A DNA stretch of 58,004 nt from JBBRTJ01 sp038244535 (GTDB lineage: Bacteria; Actinomycetota; Acidimicrobiia; Acidimicrobiales; Ilumatobacteraceae): NCBI GenBank assembly GCA_038244535.1, contig JBBRTJ010000006.1, forward strand, positions 1-58,004, read 5' to 3'. The notes beneath the pieces are model-generated. The model saw nothing but the letters and a program-made list of their open reading frames with translations. It was not told where the DNA came from and did not search any database. Positions 35,694-44,531 of this stretch are shown here, piece after piece; position 1 is the first letter of the stretch, and each line of letters begins with the position of its first letter. A program made the position numbers and the translations under genes.

Positions 35694-36163
35694 GCGATCG
35701 AAGGTCCGCCGGACGCATCTACGTGTCGGTCGTCATCCCGGCCACGCCCGCCCAGGTGTGGGCCGTGGTCGAGCCGGTCGAACGCCACGTCGACTGGATG
35801 GCTGATGCCGTCGCCATCCGCTTCGAAACCGAGCAGACCCGCGGCGTCGGCACGAGCTTCTTGTGCGACACCAAGGTCGGCCCGATCAAGCTCACCGACG
35901 AGATGACCATCACCGAGTGGGAGCCCGAGCAGGTCATGGGTGTCCGCCACACGGGCATCGTCACCGGCACCGGGCGCTTCACGCTGACCCGGGCCGTTGG
36001 CAACGGGACGCTGTTCGCGTGGGAGGAAGACCTCACGTTCCCCTGGTACCTCGGCGGGCCCATCGGTGCCGCCGTTGGCGGCCAGATCGTGATGAAGCGG
36101 ATCTGGCGACGCAACCTGGCCAAGCTGAACGATCTCGTGGTGGCTTCGGTGGCCGAGGGCTGA
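35690..36163 (+). CDS. SRPBCC / polyketide-cyclase-like protein
   Basis: A 157-aa helix-grip protein of the START/SRPBCC superfamily, which forms a deep ligand pocket. The pattern IYVSVVIPATPAQVWAVV opens the fold, followed by ITEWEPEQVMGVRHTG and a C-terminal long helix (MKRIWRRNLAKLNDLV). No catalytic function can be assigned; ligand binding or polyketide cyclisation are family options. The GTG overlaps the galT TGA as GTGA, so it is translationally coupled to galT. It converges with azlD, 16 bp apart. Confidence 0.8.
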   Translation: MSDRRSAGRIYVSVVIPATPAQVWAVVEPVERHVDWMADAVAIRFETEQTRGVGTSFLCDTKVGPIKLTDEMTITEWEPEQVMGVRHTGIVTGTGRFTLTRAVGNGTLFAWEEDLTFPWYLGGPIGAAVGGQIVMKRIWRRNLAKLNDLVVASVAEG

Positions 36164-36179
36164 CCAGCCCGCACCGGCG

Positions 36180-36491
36180 TCAGCCCGCCCCCACCGCCCG
36201 CAGCAGTGCGGTGACCATGGCTGCAACCAGGATCACTGCGATGAACGGGCCTTTGCGCCACGCCATGATGCAGGCCGCGCCGACCCCGGCGGCTCGGGCA
36301 TCGATCACCAGCGATCGCCCCGGCCCGGAAAAGGTCTGCACCGCGATCAGCGCTGACAGCAGGGCCGCGGGCAGCAGGGCGACCACCCGGGTGAGCGGCA
36401 GCGGCAGGTCACGGCCACCGAGCACGACCAGCCCCAGGGCCTTGAACCCGTAGGCCCCCGCCGCCAGTGCGAGCAGCACCCACCAGCTCAC
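36180..36491 (-). CDS. azlD: AzlD-family small transporter subunit
   Basis: A 103-aa membrane protein with three to four helices, the small partner of AzlC in branched-chain amino-acid export systems. The pattern LLALAAGAYGFKALGLVVLG and the P-x-x-LLPAALLSALIAVQTF segment fit AzlD. The ATG overlaps the azlC stop by 4 nt (ATGA), as expected for a two-subunit transporter. The substrate in this organism is not shown. Confidence 0.88.
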   Translation of the reverse strand: MSWWVLLALAAGAYGFKALGLVVLGGRDLPLPLTRVVALLPAALLSALIAVQTFSGPGRSLVIDARAAGVGAACIMAWRKGPFIAVILVAAMVTALLRAVGAG

Positions 36492-37420
36492 TGCGGGTCC
36501 CCCTCAGCCGACTCACCAGCATCCCCCAGCGTGTGACCATCGCCATCCCCCGCTGCGGTGTCGGGTCGATCAGCAGCGCCCAGCGACGGCAATCGACCCA
36601 ACGCCCGGCGGGGCCGACGGCCGGGCGGGAGCAGGCCGATGAGCGCGGCGGCGCCTGCGGCCAGCACGGGAACGCCGGCGGGGGTCAGGGGAACGAGGAC
36701 CACGGCGATCGTGGCGCCCATCGCCGCCACGAGCCGGCCCTCGAAGCGACGCAGGTGCGGCACGAGCAGGGCCACGAACCCGGCCGGGAAGGCCGCATCC
36801 AGCCCGAAGGTGGCCGGGTCACCGATGACGCCCCCGCCGAGCGCGCCGACCAGCGTGCCGAGGTTCCAGAACACGAACACCGAGATCCCAGCGGCCCAGA
36901 ACCCGACCTCACGCTGGCGATCATCGGTCTGTGCGTACGCCATCGCGGTCGACTCATCGAGGACGAGCTGGGCGGCCACCAACCGGCGTGGCAGCTTGCC
37001 TCGTATCAGCGGGGCCATGGCCAGCCCGTAGGCGCCGTTGCGGGCGGCCAGCAGCAGCGCACTGGCGAGCGCGGCCAGCGGCGAGCCCCCCGCGCCGATC
37101 ACGGCCACCACGGCGAACTGCGACGCCCCCGTGAACACCAGCAGCGACATGGCACAGGCCTGCGCAACGGACAGCCCGGTTGCCACCGCCAGCACCCCGA
37201 ACGAGACCCCGAACACCCCGACCGCCACACCCAGCACAACGCTCGGCCCCACCGGCGAGCGCCCCGGCGCCCCCGCCGCGGGCTCGACGACGACCTCGAC
37301 CCCGGACGGGTCAAGGGGCTCGACCCCGGACGGGTCAAGGGCCTCGACCCCGGGGTCGGCGCCCGAGCGGGGCGGTGGCGATGGTGAGCGCCGCCAACGC
37401 TCCTTTCGACCAGAGGTCAC
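36488..37420 (-). CDS. azlC: AzlC-family amino-acid exporter subunit, with repeat-made N-terminus
   Basis: A 310-aa protein. The AzlC core (about residues 50-260) has FGVSFGVLAVATGLSVAQA and SLLVFTGASQFAVVAVIGAGGS, the family signature, followed by several helices. The N-terminal ~45 residues are unusual: an 8-residue unit LDPSGVEP repeats because the DNA holds a 24-bp tandem repeat. The GTG start at 37420 lies inside a 14-bp tandem repeat that reaches back to the glgB stop codon. No SD is seen at this start. A later start inside or after the 24-bp repeat would also preserve the transporter core. Confidence 0.85.
   Translation of the reverse strand: MTSGRKERWRRSPSPPPRSGADPGVEALDPSGVEPLDPSGVEVVVEPAAGAPGRSPVGPSVVLGVAVGVFGVSFGVLAVATGLSVAQACAMSLLVFTGASQFAVVAVIGAGGSPLAALASALLLAARNGAYGLAMAPLIRGKLPRRLVAAQLVLDESTAMAYAQTDDRQREVGFWAAGISVFVFWNLGTLVGALGGGVIGDPATFGLDAAFPAGFVALLVPHLRRFEGRLVAAMGATIAVVLVPLTPAGVPVLAAGAAALIGLLPPGRRPRRALGRLPSLGAADRPDTAAGDGDGHTLGDAGESAEGDPQ
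37295..37353. repeat. 24-bp tandem repeat inside azlC
   Basis: Two perfect-length units (37295-37318 and 37319-37342, differing at the last base) plus 11 bp of a third. The unit contains CTCGACCCCGGACGGGTC. It encodes LDPSGVEP-type repeats at the AzlC N-terminus. Confidence 0.9.
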
Positions 37421-37512
37421 GAGTCGGACATCACAAGTCGGACATCACGAGTCAGAGATCACGAGTCGGACATCACGAGTCAGAGATCACGAGTCAGACA
37501 TCACGAGCCGGG
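37415..37512. repeat. seven 14-bp tandem repeats spanning glgB stop to azlC start
   Basis: Seven consecutive 14-bp units follow the pattern SATCACGAGTCRGA. The last forward unit (37499-37512) contains the glgB stop codon, and the first (37415-37428) contains the azlC GTG. On the reverse strand every unit carries CTCGTGA or TTGTGA, an overlapping GTG/TGA. The 14-bp period shifts frame at each copy. Confidence 0.9.
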
Positions 37513-39411
37513 CGAGACCAGCCACACCACCGACAGCGGCGGCAACGTGACGAACGCTGAGCACGGCTGGCCCTGGTACGGCTCGTCGCTGGCCCAGGCG
37601 TTCCGGGTGCCGCCGAAGCCGGTCCCCCCGAAGAACGTGGCGTTCGTGTCAAGGATCACCCGCCACTCGCCGGCCCTCGGCAACCCGATGCGGTAGCCCT
37701 CTCGCGGAACGGGCGTGAAGTTGGCGGCGCACGCCACGACCTGCGAGCCGTCGGCCGAGAAGCGCAGGAAGGCGTACGCGCTGTGCTCGGCGTCGTCGGC
37801 ATCGAGCCAGCGGAAGCCCGCCGCCGAGTTGTCGAGCTCCCACAGCGCCGGCGTCTCGGCCGAGACCCGGTTGACCGAGCGCACCAGCTCCTGCACCCCG
37901 CGATGACGATCCCCGCTGAGGGCCTGCCAATCGAGGCCGGCCTCCTCGTTCCACTCGCCCCACTGCGCCAGCTCGCCCCCCATGAACAGCAGCTTCTGAC
38001 CGGGGTAGGCCCACATCCAGCCGTACAGGCAGCGGAGGTTGGCGAAGCGCTGCCACTCGTCACCGGGCATCTTCGACAGCAGCGACGCCTTGCCGTGCAC
38101 CACCTCGTCGTGGCTGAGGGGCAGCACGAAGTGCTCGGTGAACGCGTACAGCATCCCGAACGTGAGGTCGCGGTGGTGCCAGCGGCGGTGCACCGGGTCG
38201 TGGGCGAAGTACGAGAGCGTGTCGTGCATCCAGCCCATGTTCCACTTGTGGCTGAAGCCCAGCCCTCCCCACTCGACGGGCTTGCTCACGTTGGGCCAGC
38301 TCGTCGACTCCTCGGCCACCATCACGGCCGAGGGGTAGGCATCGAACACCGCGCTGTTGGCCTCCTGGAGGAAGGCGATGGCCTCGAGGTTCTCTCGGCC
38401 GCCATGGACGTTGGGCTCCCACTCACCGGGTTCGCGGGAGTAGTCGAGGTAGAGCATCGAGGCCACGGCATCGACGCGCAGCCCGTCGATGTGGAACTCC
38501 TCGAACCAGTAGAGCGCATTGGCCACCAGGAAGTTGCGCACCTCGTGACGGCCGTAGTTGAACACCAGGGTCCCCCAGTCGGGCTGCTCGCCCTTGCGGG
38601 GATCCTCGTGCTCGTAGAGCGCCGTTCCATCGAAGCGGGCCAGAGCCCAGTCGTCCTTGGGGAAGTGACCCGGCACCCAGTCGAGCAGCACCCCGATGCC
38701 GCGCTGGTGGAGGTGGTCGATGAAGAACCGGAAGTCGTCCGGCGAGCCAAAGCGCGAGGTCGGCGCGAAGTACCCGGTGACCTGGTAGCCCCACGATCCG
38801 GCGAACGGATGCTCGGCCACCGGCAGCAGCTCGAGGTGGGTGAACCCGAGGTCGACCAGGTAGTCGCCGAGCGCGACGGCGAGCTGTCGGTAGTCGAGGC
38901 CAGGGCGCCACGAACCGAGGTGGGCCTCGTAGGTGCGCATCGGGCGGGCCAGCGGTCCGTCGATGCGATGGGTGGCGACCCATGCCCCGTCGCCCCACAC
39001 GTGGGTCGACCGGGTGAGGATGCTGGCGTTGCTCGGCGGCACCTCGCACGCCCGGGCCAACGGATCGGCCTTGAGCCGCAGCCGCCCGTCCGCCCCTTCG
39101 AGCTCGAACTTGTATCGGGCGCCTTCGACGAGCCCGGGCACGAAGGCGGCCCAGAGGCCCGACACCCCGACGGGTTCGAGCCGGTCGACCCGACCGTCCC
39201 ACAGGTTCCAGTCGCCGACGACGCGCACCGCCCGGGCGTTGGGGGCCCAGACGGCAAACGTGGCACCGTCGACCCCGCCCACGGTGCGCAGGTGCGCCCC
39301 GAGGAGCTCCCACAACCGGTGATGACGGCCCTCACCGAACAGGAAGAGATCGACCTCGCCGATCCAACCGTCGGGACCATCGGAACGAGGTGACGCCTGA
39401 GGCAAGGACAC
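37501..39411 (-). CDS. glgB: 1,4-alpha-glucan branching enzyme
   Basis: A 636-aa GH13 enzyme that makes alpha-1,6 branches in glycogen. A CBM48-like N-terminal domain (about 40-130) has GATFAVWAPNARAVRVVGDWN. The catalytic barrel has the nucleophile Asp in GLRVDAVASML, the acid/base Glu in VMVAEESTSWP and the third acidic residue in LSHDEVVHG. It is shorter than the ~730-aa forms because it lacks the extra N1 module. The GTG at 39411 follows TACTGT by 8 nt. The frame stays open far upstream, antisense to glgA, but that part is not protein-like. The stop lies in a 14-bp repeat. Confidence 0.93.
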   Translation of the reverse strand: MSLPQASPRSDGPDGWIGEVDLFLFGEGRHHRLWELLGAHLRTVGGVDGATFAVWAPNARAVRVVGDWNLWDGRVDRLEPVGVSGLWAAFVPGLVEGARYKFELEGADGRLRLKADPLARACEVPPSNASILTRSTHVWGDGAWVATHRIDGPLARPMRTYEAHLGSWRPGLDYRQLAVALGDYLVDLGFTHLELLPVAEHPFAGSWGYQVTGYFAPTSRFGSPDDFRFFIDHLHQRGIGVLLDWVPGHFPKDDWALARFDGTALYEHEDPRKGEQPDWGTLVFNYGRHEVRNFLVANALYWFEEFHIDGLRVDAVASMLYLDYSREPGEWEPNVHGGRENLEAIAFLQEANSAVFDAYPSAVMVAEESTSWPNVSKPVEWGGLGFSHKWNMGWMHDTLSYFAHDPVHRRWHHRDLTFGMLYAFTEHFVLPLSHDEVVHGKASLLSKMPGDEWQRFANLRCLYGWMWAYPGQKLLFMGGELAQWGEWNEEAGLDWQALSGDRHRGVQELVRSVNRVSAETPALWELDNSAAGFRWLDADDAEHSAYAFLRFSADGSQVVACAANFTPVPREGYRIGLPRAGEWRVILDTNATFFGGTGFGGTRNAWASDEPYQGQPCSAFVTLPPLSVVWLVSPGS

Positions 39412-39419
39412 GAGGCCAG

Positions 39420-39429
39420 ACAGTAGGTT
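39420..39429. promoter_or_regulatory. divergent -10 boxes sharing their TA
   Basis: Reverse TACTGT (39420-39425) lies 8 nt before the glgB GTG at 39411. Forward TAGGTT (39424-39429) lies 6 nt before the glgA GTG at 39436. The two hexamers share positions 39424-39425. Only 24 bp separate the two start codons. Confidence 0.55.
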
Positions 39430-39435
39430 CGCTCG

Positions 39436-40599
39436 GTGCGCATCGCCATGGTCGCTTGGGAATACCCGCCGCGAGTGATCGGAGGTTTGGCCGCTCACGT
39501 CGAAGGGCTGTCCCAGGCGCTCGTCGCCCAAGGGCACGAGGTCGTCGTGCTCACCTTGCAGCACCCAGGGGCGCCGGATGACGCCGTGGTCGACGGCGTG
39601 CGGGTGCTGCGGGCCAAGAGCGACCTTCCTTGGATGCCCGCCGACGACTTCCTCGCGCAGATGGCGTCGGCCAACCACTTCCTCGTGCAGCTCACCGCGC
39701 AGCTCGGCACCTGGCGCGCTGACGTCGTGCACGCCCACGACTGGCTGGCCGCATGGGCGGGCGACACCTTGCGCGTGCTGTGGGGCGTGCCGTTCGTGGC
39801 CACCATTCACGCCACCGAGCGGGGCCGCCACCAGGGCAACGTGCCCCCCGGTCAGCCGCAGGGCATCAACGCCGCCGAGTGGTGGCTCACCTACCAGGCC
39901 AAGCGGGTGATCTGCTGCTCGGCGTTCATGGTCGACGAGGTCGCCAAGGCCTTCGACCTGCCGACCGACAAGATCGACGACGTCCCCAACGGCGTCAACC
40001 CCGCGGCGTTCCAACTGCCGGCCGGGACCCCACCACCCGTGCGGGGCGCGCACGGACCGGTGGTCGTCACCTGGGGACGCATCCAGTACGAGAAGGGGTT
40101 CCAGACCCTGGTCGGCGCCATGGTCCGCCTTCGCCACGAGGTCCCGGGCATCCGCGCCGAGGTCCTCGGGCGGGGTTCCTACCTCGACGAGCTGCGCCGC
40201 CTGGCCGCCGACCAGGGCGTGGCCGACGTCATCGACTTCCGCGGGTTCGTGCCCGACGACGAGCTCGTGCTCTCGCTTCACTCGGCCAGCTGCGTGGTCA
40301 TCCCGTCGCTGTACGAGCCGTTCGGGATCGTCGCCCTCGAGGCCCTGGCCGCCGGCGCCCCACTGGTGGCCGCCGCCGCCGGCGGCCTCAACGAGGTGCT
40401 GCGGGGCACTGGTGCGGCTCGCCTCTACGCACCCGGCGACGCCGAGGGCCTCGCCGACGCCGTGGTCGCGATGCTGGCCGACCCCACTGGCACCGCCCGC
40501 ATGCAGGCCATGGGCCTCGATCTGGTGAGCTCGAAGTACAGCTGGTCGGCCATCGCCACCCAGACGCTGGCCACCTACGCAGCGGCCGGCGCGAAGTAG
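39436..40599 (+). CDS. glgA: GT4 glycosyltransferase, glycogen/alpha-glucan synthase type
   Basis: A 387-aa GT-B enzyme. The N-terminal signature AWEYPPRVIGGLAAHVEGL places it with glycogen or starch synthase-like GT4 enzymes; VVHAHDWLAAWAG follows. The C-terminal donor domain has VTWGRIQYEKGFQTLV and the nucleotide-sugar motif PSLYEPFGIVALEALAAG with the conserved Glu pair. The length and context suit either an ADP-glucose glycogen synthase or a maltose-1-phosphate synthase (GlgM-like); sequence alone does not decide, so the symbol is tentative. The GTG follows TAGGTT by 6 nt. It is divergent from glgB and upstream of the phosphorylase gene. Confidence 0.82.
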   Translation: MRIAMVAWEYPPRVIGGLAAHVEGLSQALVAQGHEVVVLTLQHPGAPDDAVVDGVRVLRAKSDLPWMPADDFLAQMASANHFLVQLTAQLGTWRADVVHAHDWLAAWAGDTLRVLWGVPFVATIHATERGRHQGNVPPGQPQGINAAEWWLTYQAKRVICCSAFMVDEVAKAFDLPTDKIDDVPNGVNPAAFQLPAGTPPPVRGAHGPVVVTWGRIQYEKGFQTLVGAMVRLRHEVPGIRAEVLGRGSYLDELRRLAADQGVADVIDFRGFVPDDELVLSLHSASCVVIPSLYEPFGIVALEALAAGAPLVAAAAGGLNEVLRGTGAARLYAPGDAEGLADAVVAMLADPTGTARMQAMGLDLVSSKYSWSAIATQTLATYAAAGAK

Positions 40600-40709
40600 G
40601 GCGGCGCGCTCGGGGTTTCTCAGCGCGTCGGACGTTCTCGGCGCGAGGCGACCCCGTCCTGACGCCGACCGCGCCGCGAAGCAGGGGAACGACCATCGGC
40701 ACCATCGCC

Positions 40710-40715
40710 TACCGT
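40710..40715 (+). promoter_or_regulatory. leaderless -10 box TACCGT
   Basis: TACCGT lies 7 nt before the ATG at 40723 of the phosphorylase gene. It favours this ATG over the GTG one codon earlier. Confidence 0.5.
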
Positions 40716-40722
40716 TCAGGTG

Positions 40723-43260
40723 ATGAAGGCCCTGCGCAGCTTCAACGTCCGTCCGAGCCTGCCGGCGGCGCTGGCACCGCTCGAACGACTGGCCATGAAC
40801 CTGCGCTGGTCGTGGGACGAGCGCACCCGTGACCTGTTCCGCTGGGTCGACCCCGACGGGTGGGACGCCACCACCCACGATCCGGTCCGGCTGCTCGGCC
40901 GCGTCGACCGCAAGCGCCTCGACGCCCTGGCCGCCGATCCGGCGTTCCTGCGCTACCAGGGCGAGACGCTGGCCGAGCTCGACCGCTACGTCACCGAGCC
41001 GCGCTGGTTCCAGACCTCACGGGCCGACGGCCCACTGCGCACCGTCGCCTACTTCTCGCCCGAGTTCGGCATCAGCGAGGCGCTCCCCCAGTACTCGGGC
41101 GGCCTCGGCGTACTGGCCGGCGACCACCTGAAGGCGTCGAGCGACCTCGGCGTGCCGCTCATCGGCATCGGGCTCTTCTACAGCAACGGGTACTTCCGCC
41201 AGCACCTGTCGATGGCCGGCTGGCAGCAGGAGATCTTCCCCGAGCTCGATCCGTTCAACATGGCCCTCACGCTCGAGGAGGGCAAGCAGGTCACCGTCGA
41301 TCTGGCCGGCACGCCGATGACGGCGCGCATCTGGCGAGCCGATGTCGGCCGCACCCGGCTGTACTTGATGGACGCCGACATCGACGACAACGAACCCGAG
41401 GTTCGAGGCGTCACCGACCGCCTCTACGGCGGCGACGTCGAGCACCGCATCCGCCAGGAGATCCTCCTCGGTGTGGGTGGGGTGCGGGCGCTGCAGGCGT
41501 TGGGTCACGACGACGTTCAGGTGTTCCACACCAACGAGGGTCATGCCGGGTTCCTCATGCTCGAGCGCATCCGCCAGCTCGTGACCCACCATGGCTTGGC
41601 CTTCGCCGAAGCCGTCGAGGCCGTGCGAGCCGGTTCCATCTTCACGACCCACACCCCCGTCCCCGCCGGTATCGACCGCTTCCCGCGCGAGCTCATCGAG
41701 AAGTACTTCAGCGGTTGGTGCGCCGAGTGCGGCGTCACCGTCGATGACCTGATGGCGCTCGGCTACCGCGAGGAGGAGCCGCCGGACCACCGGTTCAACA
41801 TGGCGGTCATGGGGCTGCGCCTCGCGGCCAGGGCCAATGGCGTCGCCGCGCTGCACGGCGCCGTCAGCCGCCAGATGTTCGCGGCGCTGTGGCCCGACGT
41901 CCCGGTCGACGAGGTGCCGATCACGTCGGTCACCAACGGCGTCCACGCCGACACCTGGGTGTCGACCGAGATCTCGGACCTGTTGTCGCGCTACGTGCTG
42001 CCCGACTGGGCCAGTGCGTCCGACGAGGACTGGGCCCGCATCGACGAGGCCCGTGATGACGAGCTCTGGCGGGCCCGCGAGCAGGGCCGCGAGCGCATGG
42101 TCGGGTTCGTGCGCGAGCGCCTGCGGGGAGCCAAGCTGGCCCAGGGCCTCTCAGTCAGCGACGTCGACTGGACCGACGAGGTGCTCGACGCCAAGATCCT
42201 GACCGTCGGATTCGCCCGCCGGTTCGCCACCTACAAGCGGGCCACGCTCCTGCTGTCGCAACCCGAGCGCCTCCGGGCCCTCCTGCTGTCGCACGGCTCG
42301 CCCGTGCAGTTCGTGTTCGCCGGCAAGGCCCACCCCGCCGACGACCAGGGCAAGGGGCTCATCCAGCAGATCGAGCACTTCGCCACCGACGCCGGCGTGC
42401 GCCACCGCTTCGTGTTCATCGACGACTACGACATCTCAGTCGCCCGCGCCCTCTACCAAGGTTGCGACGTCTGGCTCAACAACCCCCGACGCCCCCTCGA
42501 GGCGTGCGGCACCAGCGGCATGAAATCGGCACTCAACGGCGGGCTCAACTGCTCGATCCTCGACGGCTGGTGGGATGAGTGCTTCGACGGCACCAACGGC
42601 TGGGCCATCACCTCGGCTGACACCGAGACCGACCTCGCCAAGCGCGACCAGATCGAGGGCAACAGCCTCTTCGAGCTCCTCGAGCAACAGATCGTGCCGA
42701 TGTTCTACGAGCGCACCGGCGGCCGGGTGCCTCGACGCTGGATCGCTCGCGTCAAGGCCGACCTGCGCACCCTCGGGCCGGTCGTCAACGCCGGGCGGAT
42801 GGTGCGCGAGTACACCGAGCGCTTGTACGAGCCGGCCGCCGCCAGCAACGACGCGGCCACCGCGGCCGGCTTCGCTCAGGCCAAGGCGCTGGCGGCCTGG
42901 AAGCTGCAGGTGCTCCACGAGTGGCACGCCGTGGCGGTGACCGGGGTCGATGTCGACACCGCCACCGCCGAGCTGGGCACCGACCGGACCGTGGTCGCCA
43001 CGGTGCGCCTGGGTCCGCTCACGCCCGCCGATGTGGCCGTTCAGCTCCTCCACGGCCCCGTCGGCCCCGGCGGCGAACTGGTCGAGCCGACGGTGGTGAC
43101 GCTGACGAGCACCAACGAAGCCGGCGCCGACGGCACGATCCGCTACGAGGGCGCCTTCGCCTGTGACCTCGCCGGCCAGTACGGCCTCACGGTGCGGGTT
43201 CTCCCCGCCCATCCCGGCCTGGTGAACCCAGTCGAGCTGGGCCGCATCGCCTGGGCCTAG
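40723..43260 (+). CDS. glgP: alpha-glucan (glycogen) phosphorylase
   Basis: An 845-aa GT35 phosphorylase that releases glucose-1-phosphate from glycogen. The N-terminal DUF3417 domain (RSFNVRPSLPAALAPLERLA, then NLRWSWDERTRDLF) marks the bacterial/archaeal subtype without mammalian-type regulatory segments. The active-site and PLP region appears as EACGTSGMKSALNGG followed by NCSILDGWWDE. The last ~120 residues form an extra beta-sandwich-like domain common in this subtype. The start follows TACCGT by 7 nt. Together with glgB and glgA it completes a glycogen make-and-use set. Confidence 0.94.
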   Translation: MKALRSFNVRPSLPAALAPLERLAMNLRWSWDERTRDLFRWVDPDGWDATTHDPVRLLGRVDRKRLDALAADPAFLRYQGETLAELDRYVTEPRWFQTSRADGPLRTVAYFSPEFGISEALPQYSGGLGVLAGDHLKASSDLGVPLIGIGLFYSNGYFRQHLSMAGWQQEIFPELDPFNMALTLEEGKQVTVDLAGTPMTARIWRADVGRTRLYLMDADIDDNEPEVRGVTDRLYGGDVEHRIRQEILLGVGGVRALQALGHDDVQVFHTNEGHAGFLMLERIRQLVTHHGLAFAEAVEAVRAGSIFTTHTPVPAGIDRFPRELIEKYFSGWCAECGVTVDDLMALGYREEEPPDHRFNMAVMGLRLAARANGVAALHGAVSRQMFAALWPDVPVDEVPITSVTNGVHADTWVSTEISDLLSRYVLPDWASASDEDWARIDEARDDELWRAREQGRERMVGFVRERLRGAKLAQGLSVSDVDWTDEVLDAKILTVGFARRFATYKRATLLLSQPERLRALLLSHGSPVQFVFAGKAHPADDQGKGLIQQIEHFATDAGVRHRFVFIDDYDISVARALYQGCDVWLNNPRRPLEACGTSGMKSALNGGLNCSILDGWWDECFDGTNGWAITSADTETDLAKRDQIEGNSLFELLEQQIVPMFYERTGGRVPRRWIARVKADLRTLGPVVNAGRMVREYTERLYEPAAASNDAATAAGFAQAKALAAWKLQVLHEWHAVAVTGVDVDTATAELGTDRTVVATVRLGPLTPADVAVQLLHGPVGPGGELVEPTVVTLTSTNEAGADGTIRYEGAFACDLAGQYGLTVRVLPAHPGLVNPVELGRIAWA

Positions 43261-43589
43261 TGGTGTGTCGCTCAAAGAGCGGGGTGGCGGGGACGAGCCG
43301 GGACTCCGGAGTGTGCTGGCTCGACGAGCACAGTCCGCCATGGCGCTGGTGTGTCCAACGAAGGACCAGCAGCACGGTGCGCTCGTGGCCATCCCGGGAG
43401 ACCGCTTTCGGGCGTCTCAGAGGTTGAGTGGGTCGACTCGTTCCTGACGGGCGATCGGCGAGTAGCCCGCCGCGAGTTCGGGCCAACCCGTGCTTGGCTG
43501 GCTCGCGGGGCGCGTGGATGTAGGCCCGTTCCTGGAAGGATCGGCCTCGACGTGGTGCGCAGTCGACGCGCGCTCATGGAACCGAGGTC
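43261..43589 (+). other. gene-free gap with a terminator-like hairpin
   Basis: A 329-bp stretch without a believable gene. CGCTC-AAA-GAGCG (43269-43281) forms a tight hairpin 8 nt after the glgP stop and is a probable terminator. A second stem GAGAC/GTCTC spans 43398-43418. Short frames exist on both strands but show no protein-like features. It may mark the left edge of a transferred sulfotransferase segment. Confidence 0.45.
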
Positions 43590-44531
43590 ATGGAGATGAC
43601 GGCGCGAGAGCTGGTGCGGTACCGCGGACTGGTCTATGACAGCGCTCGGTGGCAGGGGTTCGCGCTGCGGCCGGGAGACATCGTGATCAGCACGCCACCA
43701 AAGTGCGGGACGACTTGGACCCAGATGATCTGCGCCATGCTCGTTCTGCAAGAACCCGTGCTGCCTCAGCCCCTTTCGATCATCTCGCCGTGGCTGGATA
43801 TGCAATCGCGGGCCCGACGCGATGTCGTCGCCGACCTCGAAGCCCAGCAGCACCGGCGGTTCATCAAGACCCACACGCCGCTCGATGGGCTGCCGCTCGA
43901 CCCGACGGTCACCTATATCTGTGTCGCGAGAGACCCGCGTGACGTTGCGCTGTCGATGGACAACCACACGGACAATCTTGACGTTGGCGCGTTCATGGAC
44001 GCACGCGCGGTGGCCGCCGCCATCGACGGCATCGAGCTTGAGTCGATGCCGCCCCCGCCATCTCGCTCGGCGGACCGCCGCGAGCGATTCTGGCAATGGG
44101 TCGACAATGACACACCGCCGCCGGTGTCGGGGTCATCGCTGCTGCGCACCCTCAGCCACCTCAAAACGTTCTTGGAGGCGCCGACCGACATCGACGTGAT
44201 CCTGTTGCACTTCGACGACCTGAGGTCCGATCTTGAGGGCCAGATGCGCGGCATGGCTCAGCGGCTCAACGTGACAGTGCGCGACTCGCGGTGGCCCGAG
44301 CTGGTACGCGCTGCAACCTTTGACGAGATGCGCGCCCGAGCCGATCAGTTGGCCCCCAACGCTCACCGAGGCGCGTGGCGCGACAGTGAGCGGTTCTTCA
44401 ACCGCGGAACCAGTCAGCAATGGCGCTCGCTCCTCGACGACCACGACATGGACCGCTACCGCCAGCGTGTCAACGCCATCGGATCAGTCGAGGTGATCGA
44501 GTGGGCGCACCGCCCGCCCCTCGAGATGTAG
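43590..44531 (+). CDS. PAPS-dependent sulfotransferase
   Basis: A 313-aa sulfotransferase that would move sulfate from PAPS to a small-molecule hydroxyl or amine. The 5'-phosphosulfate loop is PPKCGTTWTQ (about residues 36-45), the catalytic His is in FIKTHTPLDGLP, and the 3'-phosphate motif is ARDPRDVALS. These match cytosolic SULT-like enzymes. An ATG two codons later has GAGG 8 nt upstream and may be the true start. The gene stands alone, and its codon use looks less GC-biased than its neighbours, so recent acquisition is possible. Confidence 0.85.
   Translation: MEMTARELVRYRGLVYDSARWQGFALRPGDIVISTPPKCGTTWTQMICAMLVLQEPVLPQPLSIISPWLDMQSRARRDVVADLEAQQHRRFIKTHTPLDGLPLDPTVTYICVARDPRDVALSMDNHTDNLDVGAFMDARAVAAAIDGIELESMPPPPSRSADRRERFWQWVDNDTPPPVSGSSLLRTLSHLKTFLEAPTDIDVILLHFDDLRSDLEGQMRGMAQRLNVTVRDSRWPELVRAATFDEMRARADQLAPNAHRGAWRDSERFFNRGTSQQWRSLLDDHDMDRYRQRVNAIGSVEVIEWAHRPPLEM

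Noticed and set aside
36488..37420. AzlC N-terminal repeats considered as a secreted surface domain
   Set aside because: Only two to three 8-residue units from a DNA tandem repeat and no signal peptide; it is more simply slippage in the 5' end.
37415..37512. 14-bp repeats considered as a CRISPR array or iterons
   Set aside because: The units are directly adjacent without spacers, and no replication or cas gene is near. The array is anchored on a stop and a start codon.
39412..40878. In-frame upstream extension of glgB, antisense to glgA
   Set aside because: The extension has no family match and lies opposite clear GT4 motifs. TACTGT and a GTG at 39411 give a good start at the normal GlgB N-terminus.
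43261..43589. Gap searched for a tRNA or small RNA gene
   Set aside because: No cloverleaf with a TTCGA-type T-arm and matching acceptor stem could be drawn; only isolated short stems.
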